A model generated the notes under the pieces. The model was not told the origin of the DNA and did not search any database. It worked only from the letters and a program-made list of their open reading frames with translations. This document shows, in pieces, positions 1-7,550 of a stretch of DNA of 57,383 bases. The translations under genes were made by a program, and so were the position numbers. Source of the stretch: Clostridia bacterium (lineage in GTDB: Bacteria; Bacillota; Clostridia; Saccharofermentanales; Saccharofermentanaceae); the NCBI GenBank assembly GCA_024403735.1, contig JAKSRG010000018.1:1-57383 (forward strand), written 5' to 3'. Every line of letters starts with the position of its first letter. Position 1 is the first letter of the stretch.

Positions 1-54
1 AAAAATTCGCTAATGGAATAAGTAGAGGGATATTTTTCAGACTTAATTTTTGAA

Positions 55-310
55 TGACTTTTGTCCCTACAGATAGGAGGTGTTCTTGTGTCGCTAAGTA
101 TAGGACTAACAAAATTTTATGCAGTTGCTCATCGTAAAAACCTTATATTTTCGACCAGTTCTGTCCTTACAAGTGAGAGGCATTTATGTGGCCGTAGGTT
201 TAGGACAAGTAATGTTCGTGATTATGAACAAAGCAAGAACCTAAACTTTTGACCATTTTTTGTCCCTACAGATGAAAGGAGTTTTAACTGTCGCTAAGTA
301 TAGGACAAGA
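55..310. repeat. Three 100-bp-spaced repeat units in the element
   Basis: Three related units begin with TGTCC(C/T)TACA at 62, 162 and 261 and end with TAGGAC at 101, 201 and 301, so the units recur at almost exactly 100 bp. The ends of each unit are inverted (TGTCCCTA / TAGGACA), so each can form a hairpin of about 45 nt. Units 1 and 3 also share TCGCTAAGTATAGGAC. They resemble plasmid or ICE iterons or binding sites for a replication or transfer protein, but no Rep or relaxase gene is visible to test that. Confidence 0.7.
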
Positions 311-349
311 AAGAAATTTGAATTTAGGAGGGCATATTTTTTGAACTCG

Positions 350-800
350 TTACCGATACAAGTGAAGGGCTACCTTCAAAGAGAAATTGAGCTAAGGAGG
401 ATTAAGTAAGTTGTTGATGCTGGTTTATCGCACGTCGGTTTTTTGAAGAATTGGCGGTTGTTATTTGGAAGCAGGATAAAGCAACGACGTCATTTTTGAC
501 TTCGTTGCAAGTTCAACAGCCGGCAGTGCCGACTGTATAAGGGTTTCCGGGATTTAGGCGAGCGACGTCTTTTTTTGAACACGACATCATTTACGACGTC
601 TTTTTTCTGAAAAATGGCCTCTAAGCCCTGGTACTACTGCATTTCCAATAACGTCATTTTCGACGTCGTAGTAAAAATCAGTCGATTTGAGGGATTTTGG
701 CAGAATCCGCTTGATTGATTTAACGATACATAAGTGAAGGCCAAAAATTCTTGGCAGAATCGGCAATAAAGATTCAGCACTTAAGTAAGTGAAGGAATAT
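350..800. repeat. Short repeats in non-coding DNA upstream of the HTH gene
   Basis: This 450-bp stretch has no convincing gene. It holds several CGACGTC motifs between about 484 and 667, an inverted repeat GCAACGA...TCGTTGC at 481-508, two copies of TTGGCAGAATC around 698 and 751, and three AAGTGAAGG-like motifs near 360, 731 and 788. The density of short repeats suggests a cis-acting region of the element (origin, oriT or operator cluster). The function is not identifiable from sequence alone. Confidence 0.5.
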
Positions 801-878
801 TTTTGAAAAACCTTGTCTCATTTTTCAAATTTATTCAACACCTAATTATTGAAGACATTACACAAGGAGGAATGAAAC

Positions 879-1145
879 ATGGATTATATGCAACAGTTCT
901 ATGACTTGAAGATACCAAAGAGAGCAAAGCTCCTCTTCATGTATCTCGACAAGAGAGCTGACAAGAATCGTCAGTGTTGGTTCTCACAAAAGAGAATTGC
1001 TCACGATCTGTCTATGAGTGTTAAGACAGTTCAAAGAGCACAAGCTGATCTTATAGAAGCTGGCTACTTAAAAGTTGAAGCTCGATATAGATCTAACCAC
1101 AGTCGAACATCGAACATGTTCACAGTAAAGAAATTAAAAATTTAA
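879..1145 (+). CDS. Small helix-turn-helix protein
   Basis: The 88-residue product resembles the helix-turn-helix domain found in plasmid and phage replication proteins and GntR-like wHTH folds (HTH_36-like). Residues about 35-65 (SQKRIAHDLSMSVKTVQRAQ) read as a clear recognition helix-turn-helix, followed by a wing (GYLKVEARYR). It has no ATPase or catalytic region. The start ATG is supported by AAGGAGG at 864-870. It lies 13 bp upstream of the excisionase-like gene and probably forms an operon with it and the integrase. A regulator or minimal replication initiator of the element is the likely role; which of these is unresolved. Confidence 0.7.
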   Translation: MDYMQQFYDLKIPKRAKLLFMYLDKRADKNRQCWFSQKRIAHDLSMSVKTVQRAQADLIEAGYLKVEARYRSNHSRTSNMFTVKKLKI

Positions 1146-1158
1146 CGGAGGATGATAT

Positions 1159-1407
1159 ATGACCAAAGAAGAAGTAAGAGAACTTTATAAACTCATGTAC
1201 ACAGAGTATCCAGATGTAGTGTCGATTACTGATCTACAGAAGATGCTCGGTATTGGAAGAAAGTATGCATATAAGTTAATTAACGATGGTGCTATCGATG
1301 CCATTAGAATTGCTAACGCTATTCGTATTCCAAAGATTAACGTGATCAATTTTGTTCTCAAAGAAAGAGCAACAGTAACAACGAATTCAAACTTGGACTC
1401 GAACTAA
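1159..1407 (+). CDS. Excisionase-like DNA-binding protein
   Basis: The 82-residue protein has a central MerR/excisionase-type helix-turn-helix (SITDLQKMLGIGRKYAYKLI, about residues 22-41) followed by a short wing with IRIPKINVINFVL, the layout of Tn916-type Xis and the HTH_17 'DNA-binding domain, excisionase' family. GGAGG lies 8 bp before the ATG. It sits directly upstream of the tyrosine integrase, the usual position for a recombination directionality factor. The product most likely biases the integrase toward excision and may repress the operon. The HTH call is firm; excisionase activity is inferred from context. Confidence 0.75.
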   Translation: MTKEEVRELYKLMYTEYPDVVSITDLQKMLGIGRKYAYKLINDGAIDAIRIANAIRIPKINVINFVLKERATVTTNSNLDSN

Positions 1408-1429
1408 TATCACAAAAGAATATTGATTC

Positions 1430-1478
1430 ATTTCTACTGACAGAATTATAATGTCAATTACAGTTCGTCAGTAGAAAT
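1430..1478 (+). promoter_or_regulatory. 12-bp inverted repeat ahead of the integrase
   Basis: ATTTCTACTGAC (1430-1441) and GTCAGTAGAAAT (1467-1478) are exact reverse complements separated by 25 nt. They lie between the excisionase-like stop and the integrase ribosome-binding site. The element could be an operator or an RNA hairpin that limits integrase read-through. There is no T tract, so a simple terminator is unlikely. Confidence 0.55.
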
Positions 1479-1509
1479 CCGCTATTCATTATTGGAGGTA
1501 AATTTAAAA

Positions 1510-2706
1510 ATGGTAGCAGGACATCTACAAGAAAAACATGGCTATTGGTACATGGTACTTAGTTACAAGGATGCAAATGGTGTAAGACATCAGCCTTGGA
1601 TCAACACTAAGCTTCCTGTTAGAGGAAACAAGAGACGTGCTCAGGCAATGCTCGAAGAATACAAGAATAGTTTTGCTATTCCTGAACCTGAAGCAGAAAA
1701 GCCAGAGATTAATCTCGATATGTACTTCACTGATTATTTGAAGAAGTGGCTTGAGCTGATTAGGTCAACTGTTCAGGAAACAACTTATGGTGGTTACTCC
1801 AGCATTATCAATCGAACAGTTATTCCCTACTTTGAGAAGAAGTATCTTCGTTTAGGAGAAGTAAGACCAATTGACTTACAAGGCTTCTTGAATGCAATGG
1901 GAGATAGAGATATCAAGCCTGCAACAATTCATCATTATCATATGGTGATACCTGCAGCATTTAAGTATCTCATTAGACTCGATCTAATTCCGAATAATCC
2001 AGCTGATAGAGTTGTTCTTCCTAAGAAGGAAAAGTACATCGCAGAGGTTTATAACGAAGAGTGGCTTAATAAGCTATTTGAAGTTTCAAAGGATCACCCT
2101 CTTGGATTAGTTATTCAGGTTGCAGCGTGCTACGGATTAAGACGTGGTGAAATTGTTGGACTTAAGTGGAACGCTATTGATTTTGAGACCAACACTCTCA
2201 TCATTAAACACGTAGTAACAAGAGTTGATATTGATGGCAAGTCAACACTCGTAATGAAAGACCGTGCTAAGACCCAGAGTAGCCTTAGAACGCTTCCTCT
2301 TGTTGGAGACATAAGAGAACAACTCTTAGACCTTCGAAAGCAACAGGAGCGCAATAAGAAGCTTTGTGGTAAGTCATATAATCATGAGTTTGATGAATAC
2401 ATCTTTGTTGATGCAATGGGAAATCTATTAAAGCCAGATTATGTTACTGGTGGATTTAGAAATATCTTAGCTAAGAACAAGATGAAGAAAATCAGATTTC
2501 ATGATTTAAGACACAGCTGCGCTACACTACTTCTGGCACACGATGTACCAATGAAGTTAATCCAGGAATATTTAGGACACAGTAATATTGGAACAACAGC
2601 TGATATTTACGCTCACGCAGACTTCAGAACGAAGTTAATGTCGTCAGAAGTAATGAATGAGACGTTAAACTTTCCTAAAACTGGAATTTCAGGCAAGCAA
2701 AAGTGA
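1510..2706 (+). CDS. int: Tyrosine recombinase / integrase
   Basis: The product is a 398-residue site-specific recombinase of the phage-integrase (lambda Int/Tn916) family. The N-terminal 60 residues resemble an arm-binding domain (GYWYMVLSYKDANG), followed by a SAM-like core-binding domain (about 70-165) and the catalytic domain. The active-site residues are visible: Arg in YGLRRGEIVGLKW, the H-x-x-R box HDLRHSCATLL, His/Trp-position GHSNIGTT, and the Tyr nucleophile in ADIYAHAD. An upstream TTG at 1492 is in frame, but GGAGG at 1494-1498 overlaps it and is well placed for the ATG at 1510, so that start was chosen. Its location beside tRNA-Ser and the GCAAGCAA sites argues that it acts at this tRNA. 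Confidence 0.93.
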   Translation: MVAGHLQEKHGYWYMVLSYKDANGVRHQPWINTKLPVRGNKRRAQAMLEEYKNSFAIPEPEAEKPEINLDMYFTDYLKKWLELIRSTVQETTYGGYSSIINRTVIPYFEKKYLRLGEVRPIDLQGFLNAMGDRDIKPATIHHYHMVIPAAFKYLIRLDLIPNNPADRVVLPKKEKYIAEVYNEEWLNKLFEVSKDHPLGLVIQVAACYGLRRGEIVGLKWNAIDFETNTLIIKHVVTRVDIDGKSTLVMKDRAKTQSSLRTLPLVGDIREQLLDLRKQQERNKKLCGKSYNHEFDEYIFVDAMGNLLKPDYVTGGFRNILAKNKMKKIRFHDLRHSCATLLLAHDVPMKLIQEYLGHSNIGTTADIYAHADFRTKLMSSEVMNETLNFPKTGISGKQK

Positions 2707-2771
2707 GTGCTTGCTTAGATCTAAAAGAAATTTTACGTTTATTGAGGATTTTGGCATTTTTTAAAGGAATG

Positions 2772-2808
2772 AAAAAACCCTCGAAACGTAGTAGTTTCAA
2801 GGGTTTTC
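2772..2808 (-). terminator. Rho-independent terminator of tRNA-Ser
   Basis: On the minus strand, AAAACCCTTGAAAC, a short loop and GTTTCGAGGGTTTTTT form a strong stem with a T tract immediately after the tRNA 3' end. Confidence 0.85.
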
Positions 2809-2809
2809 A

Positions 2810-2897
2810 TGGCGGAGACGCAGGGATTCGAACCCTGGTGCCTTTTGGGCAAACGGTTTTCAAGACCGCCTCGTTATGACCACTTCGATACATCTCC
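2810..2897 (-). tRNA. tRNA-Ser (anticodon UGA)
   Basis: The 88-nt minus-strand gene begins GGAGATG, ends with CATCTCC-complementary GTCTCCG and an encoded CCA. It has a D arm (GAAGTGGTCATAACGAGGC), an anticodon stem GCGGTCTTGAAAACCGT with TGA anticodon, a long variable arm typical of type II tRNAs (TTTGCCCAAAAGGCACC), and a TTCGAAT T loop. A candidate promoter sits just upstream: -35 TTGCAT (2950-2945), 17-bp spacer, -10 TACAAT (2927-2922). Identical copies of its 5' 40 nt lie further upstream, so the gene is the attachment site of one or more elements. Confidence 0.95.
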
Positions 2898-2921
2898 GTA
2901 TTAAGTTGTGGTTGTTTCTAG

Positions 2922-2950
2922 ATTGTAGCCAAACTACGAAAGTAATGCAA
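2922..2950 (-). promoter_or_regulatory. Proximal tRNA-Ser promoter carried by att-flanking DNA
   Basis: Minus strand: TTGCAT, exactly 17 bp, TACAAT, with the -10 box 25 bp from the tRNA 5' end. It lies in the DNA between the intact tRNA and the first ghost repeat, so it seems to have been supplied by an inserted element. The equivalent position beside the next copy holds TTGCAA-17-AAAAAT (3149-3121), a probable decayed version. Confidence 0.6.
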
Positions 2951-2954
2951 GTTG

Positions 2955-3166
2955 GCAAGCAACTTAGGCAAGCAAACTAGAAATTGCTGAAGATCCAAGA
3001 AGCGTCAAACCCCTGAAAATAAAGGGTTTGAGGGGAATGAACAGACCAAGAAAAGTCCAAAATTTCAAGACCGCCTCGTTATGACCACTTCGATACATCT
3101 CCAAGTACCATTATTAAGTTATTTTTGCACCAATTTGGCGCGTTTGCAAGCAAGTGTTGCAAGCAA
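2955..3166. repeat. Paired GCAAGCAA sites, candidate integrase arm sites
   Basis: GCAAGCAA occurs at 2955-2962 and 2968-2975, then again at 3146-3153 and 3159-3166: two pairs, each with 13-bp spacing, one in each interval between tRNA-derived repeats. The same octamer is found at the integrase 3' end (2693-2700). Paired short direct repeats flanking a core are typical of arm-type binding sites of tyrosine integrases. Assignment to this integrase is inferred. Confidence 0.6.
3063..3102 (-). repeat. Ghost copy 1 of the tRNA-Ser 5' half (att remnant)
   Basis: These 40 nt are identical to 2858-2897, the tRNA from its first base through the anticodon loop. The 3' half is absent, so it cannot make a tRNA. 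It is best read as an attachment-site remnant. Confidence 0.85.
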
Positions 3167-3251
3167 ATTCGAAGAAATTCGAAACCGAAACTCCGGAAAC
3201 CCCTGATATATAAGGGTTTATGGTGGACAAGATGGCAAGAAATCTAAAATG

Positions 3252-3291
3252 TTTCAAGACCGCCTCGTTATGACCACTTCGATACATCTCC
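3252..3291 (-). repeat. Ghost copy 2 of the tRNA-Ser 5' half (att remnant)
   Basis: A second exact 40-nt copy of tRNA positions 1-40. It lies next to a consensus promoter (3309-3337), which probably served the tRNA before elements inserted between promoter and gene. Confidence 0.85.
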
Positions 3292-3308
3292 ATCGATAAT
3301 GCTTACTA

Positions 3309-3337
3309 ATAATATAATAGAACTCTCAATTTGTCAA
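3309..3337 (-). promoter_or_regulatory. Consensus promoter upstream of the outermost tRNA ghost
   Basis: Minus strand: -35 TTGACA (3337-3332), 17-bp spacer, -10 TATTAT (3314-3309), an almost perfect sigma-70-type promoter that now reads into the ghost 5' half at 3291. Inferred to be the ancestral tRNA-Ser promoter. Confidence 0.7.
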
Positions 3338-3345
3338 CTAAAAAA

Positions 3346-3371
3346 ATGGAGCGATTTAAATATCGCTCCAC
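3346..3371 (-). terminator. Terminator of the parAB operon
   Basis: Stem TGGAGCGA / TCGCTCCA (3347-3370) followed on the minus strand by a run of T (plus-strand AAAAAA at 3341-3346), 17 bp after the parB stop. Confidence 0.85.
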
Positions 3372-3386
3372 TTATTAAGTATAGTG

Positions 3387-4277
3387 TTATTCACCAATTA
3401 ATTCAATAAGTCTATTAAGGTCATCAAAGTTCTTATAATCGATTACTAACTTACCTTTACCTGTTGTTGTATCAGAAAGCTTAATCTTAACTTTAGATCC
3501 AAGATGCTTACGAAGCTTTGTCTCTGTCTCTCTAGTTGAGAGTTTGAGCTGTTCACTCATAGTGTCATTCTTAGTCTTCTTAGTTGCACCTTCAGCCTCA
3601 CCACTCTTAATCTTAGCAATGTATTCTTCAGCCTTACGAACACTCATATCATTATTCATAATATCGTTAGCTACACGGCGCTGTAATTCACTGTCATCGA
3701 GTGCCAATAGAAGCTTAGCATGTCCAACTGAAAGTTCTCCATTTGCAACATAGTCCTGAAGTGCTATATCGATGTTTATCAATCTAAGTATGTTAGTAAT
3801 TGTTGTACGTGGTTTACCTAATTTCTTAGCTAACTGTTCCTGTGTAAGGTTATGAACTTTTAGAAGATTATTCATAGCCATTGATTCTTCAATTGGGTTC
3901 AAATCAGCACGCTGGATATTCTCAATAAGAGCCTGCTCCATTGTCTGCTGATCAGTCAATTCTCTTACGATAGCTGGTATCACTTTAAGTCCTGCTAACA
4001 TAGAAGCACGCCATCTACGCTCACCTGCAACGATACGATAGCCTGTACCCTTTTTCTGCACGATAATAGGCTGAATAACGCCATTCTCAGCAATTGAATC
4101 AGCCAATTCCTTAAGTGCATTCTCCTCGAATTTCTTACGAGGCTGCTCAACATTAGGAGATATATCTGTAAGCTTAAGTTCAACAACAGAATCCTTAGTA
4201 CTCTCTGGAATTCCTTCAGTAGATAATAAAGCACCAAGACCTTTACCTAAACCCTTATTACTCTTTGAAACTGCCAT
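3387..4277 (-). CDS. parB: ParB/Spo0J chromosome partitioning protein
   Basis: The 296-residue protein is a full-length ParB: N-terminal CTP-binding/nuclease-like domain with the signature GERRWRASML (about residues 84-93), a central helix-turn-helix (LTQEQLAKKLGKPRTTITNI) that reads parS, and a C-terminal dimerisation domain rich in charged residues. ParB loads at parS as a sliding clamp and, with ParA, organises and segregates the origin region. GAAAGGAAT supports the start. It is 68 bp downstream of parA and closes the origin operon block; two parS sites lie 1 kb upstream in the same cluster. Confidence 0.96.
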   Translation of the reverse strand: MAVSKSNKGLGKGLGALLSTEGIPESTKDSVVELKLTDISPNVEQPRKKFEENALKELADSIAENGVIQPIIVQKKGTGYRIVAGERRWRASMLAGLKVIPAIVRELTDQQTMEQALIENIQRADLNPIEESMAMNNLLKVHNLTQEQLAKKLGKPRTTITNILRLINIDIALQDYVANGELSVGHAKLLLALDDSELQRRVANDIMNNDMSVRKAEEYIAKIKSGEAEGATKKTKNDTMSEQLKLSTRETETKLRKHLGSKVKIKLSDTTTGKGKLVIDYKNFDDLNRLIELIGE

Positions 4278-4345
4278 ATTAATATTCCTTTCTTACATAG
4301 ATACTTGTCTATATATTAGTTAAATAACATATAGATTGTCATCTA

Positions 4346-5110
4346 TCATTTAGTTCTCTTAATTACCTCGTTAGCAAGTTCGTAATATGCCTTGCCACCC
4401 TTTGAATTAGGATCGTAATCACTAATAGTTAAGCCATGGCTTGGTGCCTCTGCAAGTCGTACATTACGTGGAATAAATGTCTTAAATACCTTGTCTCCAA
4501 AGTACTTTTCAACCTCTTCTTTTACCTGCTTTGTGAGCTGTGTTCTCTTATCAAACATAGTAAGAACTACACCCAAAATTCCAATATCTGGATTGAGTTT
4601 TTTCTTAACAATATTCATTGTATCTATCAACTGAGTTAATCCTTCAAGGGCATAATATTCACCCTGGATTGGAATAATTAGACCGCTAGAAGCAGCTAAT
4701 GCGTTAAGAGTTAATAGTCCTAATGAAGGTGGACAATCGATAAATATGTAATCATAGTTATCTTTAATCTCTGCTAAAGCATTCTTAAGTATCATTTCTC
4801 TAGACATTGCAGCTACTAATTCAACTTCTGCACCAGCAAGATTGATATTTGTAGGGCAAACATCTACATTTTTAGCTGAAGATGCAACAATTGCCTCAGA
4901 AATTGGCAAATCATTGATCATAACATCATATGTGCTATTCTCAATCTCATTTTTGTTGACACCAACACCACTAGTTGCGTTTCCCTGTGGATCTAAATCA
5001 ATTAATAGTACTTTTTTCTTCTTTTTACCAATAAAAGAAGCAAGACTTACTGTAGTTGTAGTTTTACCTACACCACCTTTTTGGTTAATTATTGAGATAA
5101 TATGTGTCAT
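4346..5110 (-). CDS. parA: ParA/Soj partitioning ATPase
   Basis: The 254-residue cytoplasmic ATPase has the deviant Walker A box KGGVGKTTTTVSLA near residue 11, the Walker B-like FIDCPPSLGLLTLNAL (about 122-137) and the C-terminal LAEAPSHG motif typical of Soj/ParA of chromosomal parABS systems. It binds DNA non-specifically as an ATP dimer and is stimulated by ParB; in Firmicutes it also modulates DnaA. AAAGGAG precedes the ATG by about 11 bp. It is followed by parB. Length and motif set are normal for the family. Confidence 0.96.
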   Translation of the reverse strand: MTHIISIINQKGGVGKTTTTVSLASFIGKKKKKVLLIDLDPQGNATSGVGVNKNEIENSTYDVMINDLPISEAIVASSAKNVDVCPTNINLAGAEVELVAAMSREMILKNALAEIKDNYDYIFIDCPPSLGLLTLNALAASSGLIIPIQGEYYALEGLTQLIDTMNIVKKKLNPDIGILGVVLTMFDKRTQLTKQVKEEVEKYFGDKVFKTFIPRNVRLAEAPSHGLTISDYDPNSKGGKAYYELANEVIKRTK

Positions 5111-5230
5111 TCAATACGTATCTCCTTTATTTATAATTAGCATATTATATTAATACTATTATTATACTATCATTTTTAGTCATTTTTAATATTTCATTAT
5201 CTTTACAATAATTTTGATACTAAATAGTAA

Positions 5231-5263
5231 TGGCAGAATGTTCCACGTGGAACAATTCTGCCA
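5231..5263. promoter_or_regulatory. parS: parS site 1 inside a longer palindrome
   Basis: TGTTCCACGTGGAACA at 5239-5254 is a perfect 16-bp palindrome matching the parS consensus apart from the variable positions. Its flanks extend the symmetry: ATGGCAGAAT before it and ATTCTGCCAT after it pair with only a one-base offset, giving an inverted repeat of about 36 bp. ParB is encoded next door. Confidence 0.9.
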
Positions 5264-5293
5264 TTCACAAATCAACTATTCAATTAACTTATA

Positions 5294-5309
5294 TGTTCCA
5301 CGTGGAACA
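5294..5309. promoter_or_regulatory. parS: parS site 2
   Basis: A second perfect TGTTCCACGTGGAACA, 55 bp from the first, in the gyrB-parA spacer. Unlike site 1 it lacks the extended palindromic flanks. Confidence 0.9.
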
Positions 5310-5369
5310 ATTTTGAAGATTTAACCAGAATTTTCTAAACAATCAAAGAATTATCTGAAGATAAATAAA

Positions 5370-7466
5370 TTAATTGTCAATATTTGCAAGTTTTGCATTC
5401 TCCTGGATGAACATCTTACGTGGTTCAACTGAATCACCCATAAGAAGTGAGAAAGTTTCATCAGCTGCCTGAGCATCTTCAAGAGTAACTTTCTTAAGCA
5501 TTCTAGTAGCTGGATTCATTGTTGTATCCCACAACTGATCTGAACTCATCTCACCAAGACCCTTATATCTCTGAATTGAAGGATTAGTCCAACCTGTCTT
5601 CTCCTTAATTTCTTCAATATCAGCATCTTCATATGCATAATAAGCTTCTTCACCCTTATAAACCTTGTAAAGCGGTGGACATGCGATATAAACATAACCA
5701 TTATCTACAAGTGGTCTCAAATATCTGAAGAAGAATGTAAGAAGAAGTGTTCTAATATGTGAACCGTCTACATCGGCATCGGCCATAATGATAACCTTGT
5801 GATATCTGAGTTTAGTCTCATCAAAATCATCACCAATACCAGCACCAAGAGCAATAACTACAGGCTGTAGCTTCTCATTAGAGAAAACCTTATCAATTCT
5901 AGCCTTTTCAACGTTAAGCATCTTACCCCAAAGTGGGAGAATAGCCTGATACTTACGCTCTCTACCCTGTTTTGCAGATCCACCGGCTGAATCACCCTCT
6001 ACGATAAAGATTTCGCAGAATTCAGGCTCATTTGACTGACAATCAGCGAGCTTTCCTGGAAGAGCACCACTAACTTCAAGACCTGTCTTTTTACGAGACA
6101 TTTCACGAGCCTTCTTAGCAGCATCACGAGCACGAGAAGCTGACATACACTTATCCATGATAATCTTAGAAACATCAGGATTTTCCTCAAGGAACATCAT
6201 AAACTTATCAGCAACTGCATTCTCTACAAGTGATCTAACCTCTGCATTACCAAGTTTTGACTTAGTCTGACCCTCGAACTGTGGTTCTGGGAGTTTTACA
6301 GAAATAATAGCTGAAAGACCTTCACGAGTATCTTCAGGCTGTAATTTAGCGTCATTATCCTTCAAAAACTTGTATTTCTTAGCATAATTGTTGATTACAC
6401 GTGTCATAGCAGCTCTAAAACCAGTCAAATGTGTACCACCTTCAACTGTTGCAATGTTATTTGCATAGCTATAAACATTCTCTGTATAAGAATCGTTATA
6501 CTGAAGTGCAATTTCTACGAAACAATCGCCAGAACGTGTAGCCATATAAATTGGTGGATTATGAAGACCAATTCTGTGACGATTTAAGTACTCTACGAAT
6601 GAAATAATACCGCCATCATAGTGCAAATGTACTTTATTAGGCTCTTCTCCACGATCATCGCACAAATCAATAGTAACTTCCTTATTAAGGAAAGCCATTT
6701 CACGATATCTAGAGATCATTGATGAAAAATCAAATACGATATCATCAAAAATTGTATTATCTGGGTAGAAATTAGTAGTTGTACCTGTATCACTAGGATC
6801 ACAGTGACCAACAATATGAAGTGGTACTGTAGTCTTACCTCTCTCGAACTCAATCTCGTAGATATTACCTTCTCTCTTTACCTGAACCTTCATATGCTCA
6901 GACAAAGCATTAACAACAGAAGCACCTACGCCATGGAGACCACCAGATACGCTATAAGCACCACCACCAAACTTACCACCGGCATGGAGTACTGTATGTA
7001 CTACTTCAACAGTAGGAATATGCATCTTAGGATGCTCACCTACAGGGATACCTGAACCGTTATCACTAACAGTAATTGAACCATCCTTCTCAACTGTAAC
7101 AAGGATAGTATCACAACGACCTGCAAGTGCCTCATCGACCGAGTTAGCTACTATTTCATATACACAGTGGTGGAGGCCTCTTGGAGTAGTATCACCGATA
7201 TACATACCAGGACGCTTACGTACAGCCTCAAGACCTTCAAGTACCTGAATATCATTCTCATCATAGTCCTTAGAGTTAGATGTGTCGAAGCTATCCTGAC
7301 CAGCAGATGCAGCTTCAATCTCAGTCATAGATGTCTCGCTATATTCCTCTGTAAGAGCTCTAGGATTAGAAGCAAGGTTACGAAGTTCATCGTCTCCGCC
7401 ATCTTCTACAGGCTGAAAGTACTGATCAACTTCACCAGTTGGCTTCAATTCATTGTTATCATCCAT
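5370..7466 (-). CDS. gyrB: DNA gyrase subunit B
   Basis: The 698-residue protein has all type IIA topoisomerase B-subunit elements: GHKL ATPase motifs (NSVDEAL, DNGSGIPV, GGLHGVGASVVNAL), the transducer domain, and the TOPRIM domain with EGDSAGGSAKQGR and DADVDGSHIRTLLL, ending with QRYKGLGEMSSDQLW. With GyrA it introduces negative supercoils. An in-frame GTG at 7478 overlaps the ribosome-binding site AAAGGTG, so the ATG at 7466 was chosen. About 70 acidic, Ser/Glu/Asp-rich residues precede the usual GyrB start (YDENDIQVLEGLEAVRKRPG), making it longer than typical GyrB of about 640 residues. gyrA is not adjacent in this window. Confidence 0.95.
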   Translation of the reverse strand: MDDNNELKPTGEVDQYFQPVEDGGDDELRNLASNPRALTEEYSETSMTEIEAASAGQDSFDTSNSKDYDENDIQVLEGLEAVRKRPGMYIGDTTPRGLHHCVYEIVANSVDEALAGRCDTILVTVEKDGSITVSDNGSGIPVGEHPKMHIPTVEVVHTVLHAGGKFGGGAYSVSGGLHGVGASVVNALSEHMKVQVKREGNIYEIEFERGKTTVPLHIVGHCDPSDTGTTTNFYPDNTIFDDIVFDFSSMISRYREMAFLNKEVTIDLCDDRGEEPNKVHLHYDGGIISFVEYLNRHRIGLHNPPIYMATRSGDCFVEIALQYNDSYTENVYSYANNIATVEGGTHLTGFRAAMTRVINNYAKKYKFLKDNDAKLQPEDTREGLSAIISVKLPEPQFEGQTKSKLGNAEVRSLVENAVADKFMMFLEENPDVSKIIMDKCMSASRARDAAKKAREMSRKKTGLEVSGALPGKLADCQSNEPEFCEIFIVEGDSAGGSAKQGRERKYQAILPLWGKMLNVEKARIDKVFSNEKLQPVVIALGAGIGDDFDETKLRYHKVIIMADADVDGSHIRTLLLTFFFRYLRPLVDNGYVYIACPPLYKVYKGEEAYYAYEDADIEEIKEKTGWTNPSIQRYKGLGEMSSDQLWDTTMNPATRMLKKVTLEDAQAADETFSLLMGDSVEPRKMFIQENAKLANIDN

Positions 7467-7550
7467 CTTAAATATCACCTTTCACTAAAAATATATAAAT
7501 TCGCTTATAAGTACTGAAATTACTACGTTTGTAACAGTGTTAAATGGCAA

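Larger units (their letters stand above)
1..2897. mobile_element. Right-hand part of an integrative element at tRNA-Ser
   Basis: The segment contains repeat-rich non-coding DNA, a small HTH gene, an excisionase-like gene and a tyrosine integrase whose stop lies about 100 bp from the 3' end of a tRNA-Ser gene. That order is usual for integrative elements or phage-satellite-like islands. The motif GCAAGCAA, a candidate integrase arm-type site, occurs at the integrase 3' end (2693-2700, with an inverted near-copy at 2707-2714) and again beyond the tRNA. The other end of the element lies left of the window, so its cargo and size are unknown. The boundary given is inferred, because no second att site is visible on the left. 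Confidence 0.65.

Noticed and set aside
2858..3291. Additional functional tRNA-Ser genes
   Set aside because: Both copies stop after the anticodon region; no T arm, acceptor 3' strand or CCA follows.
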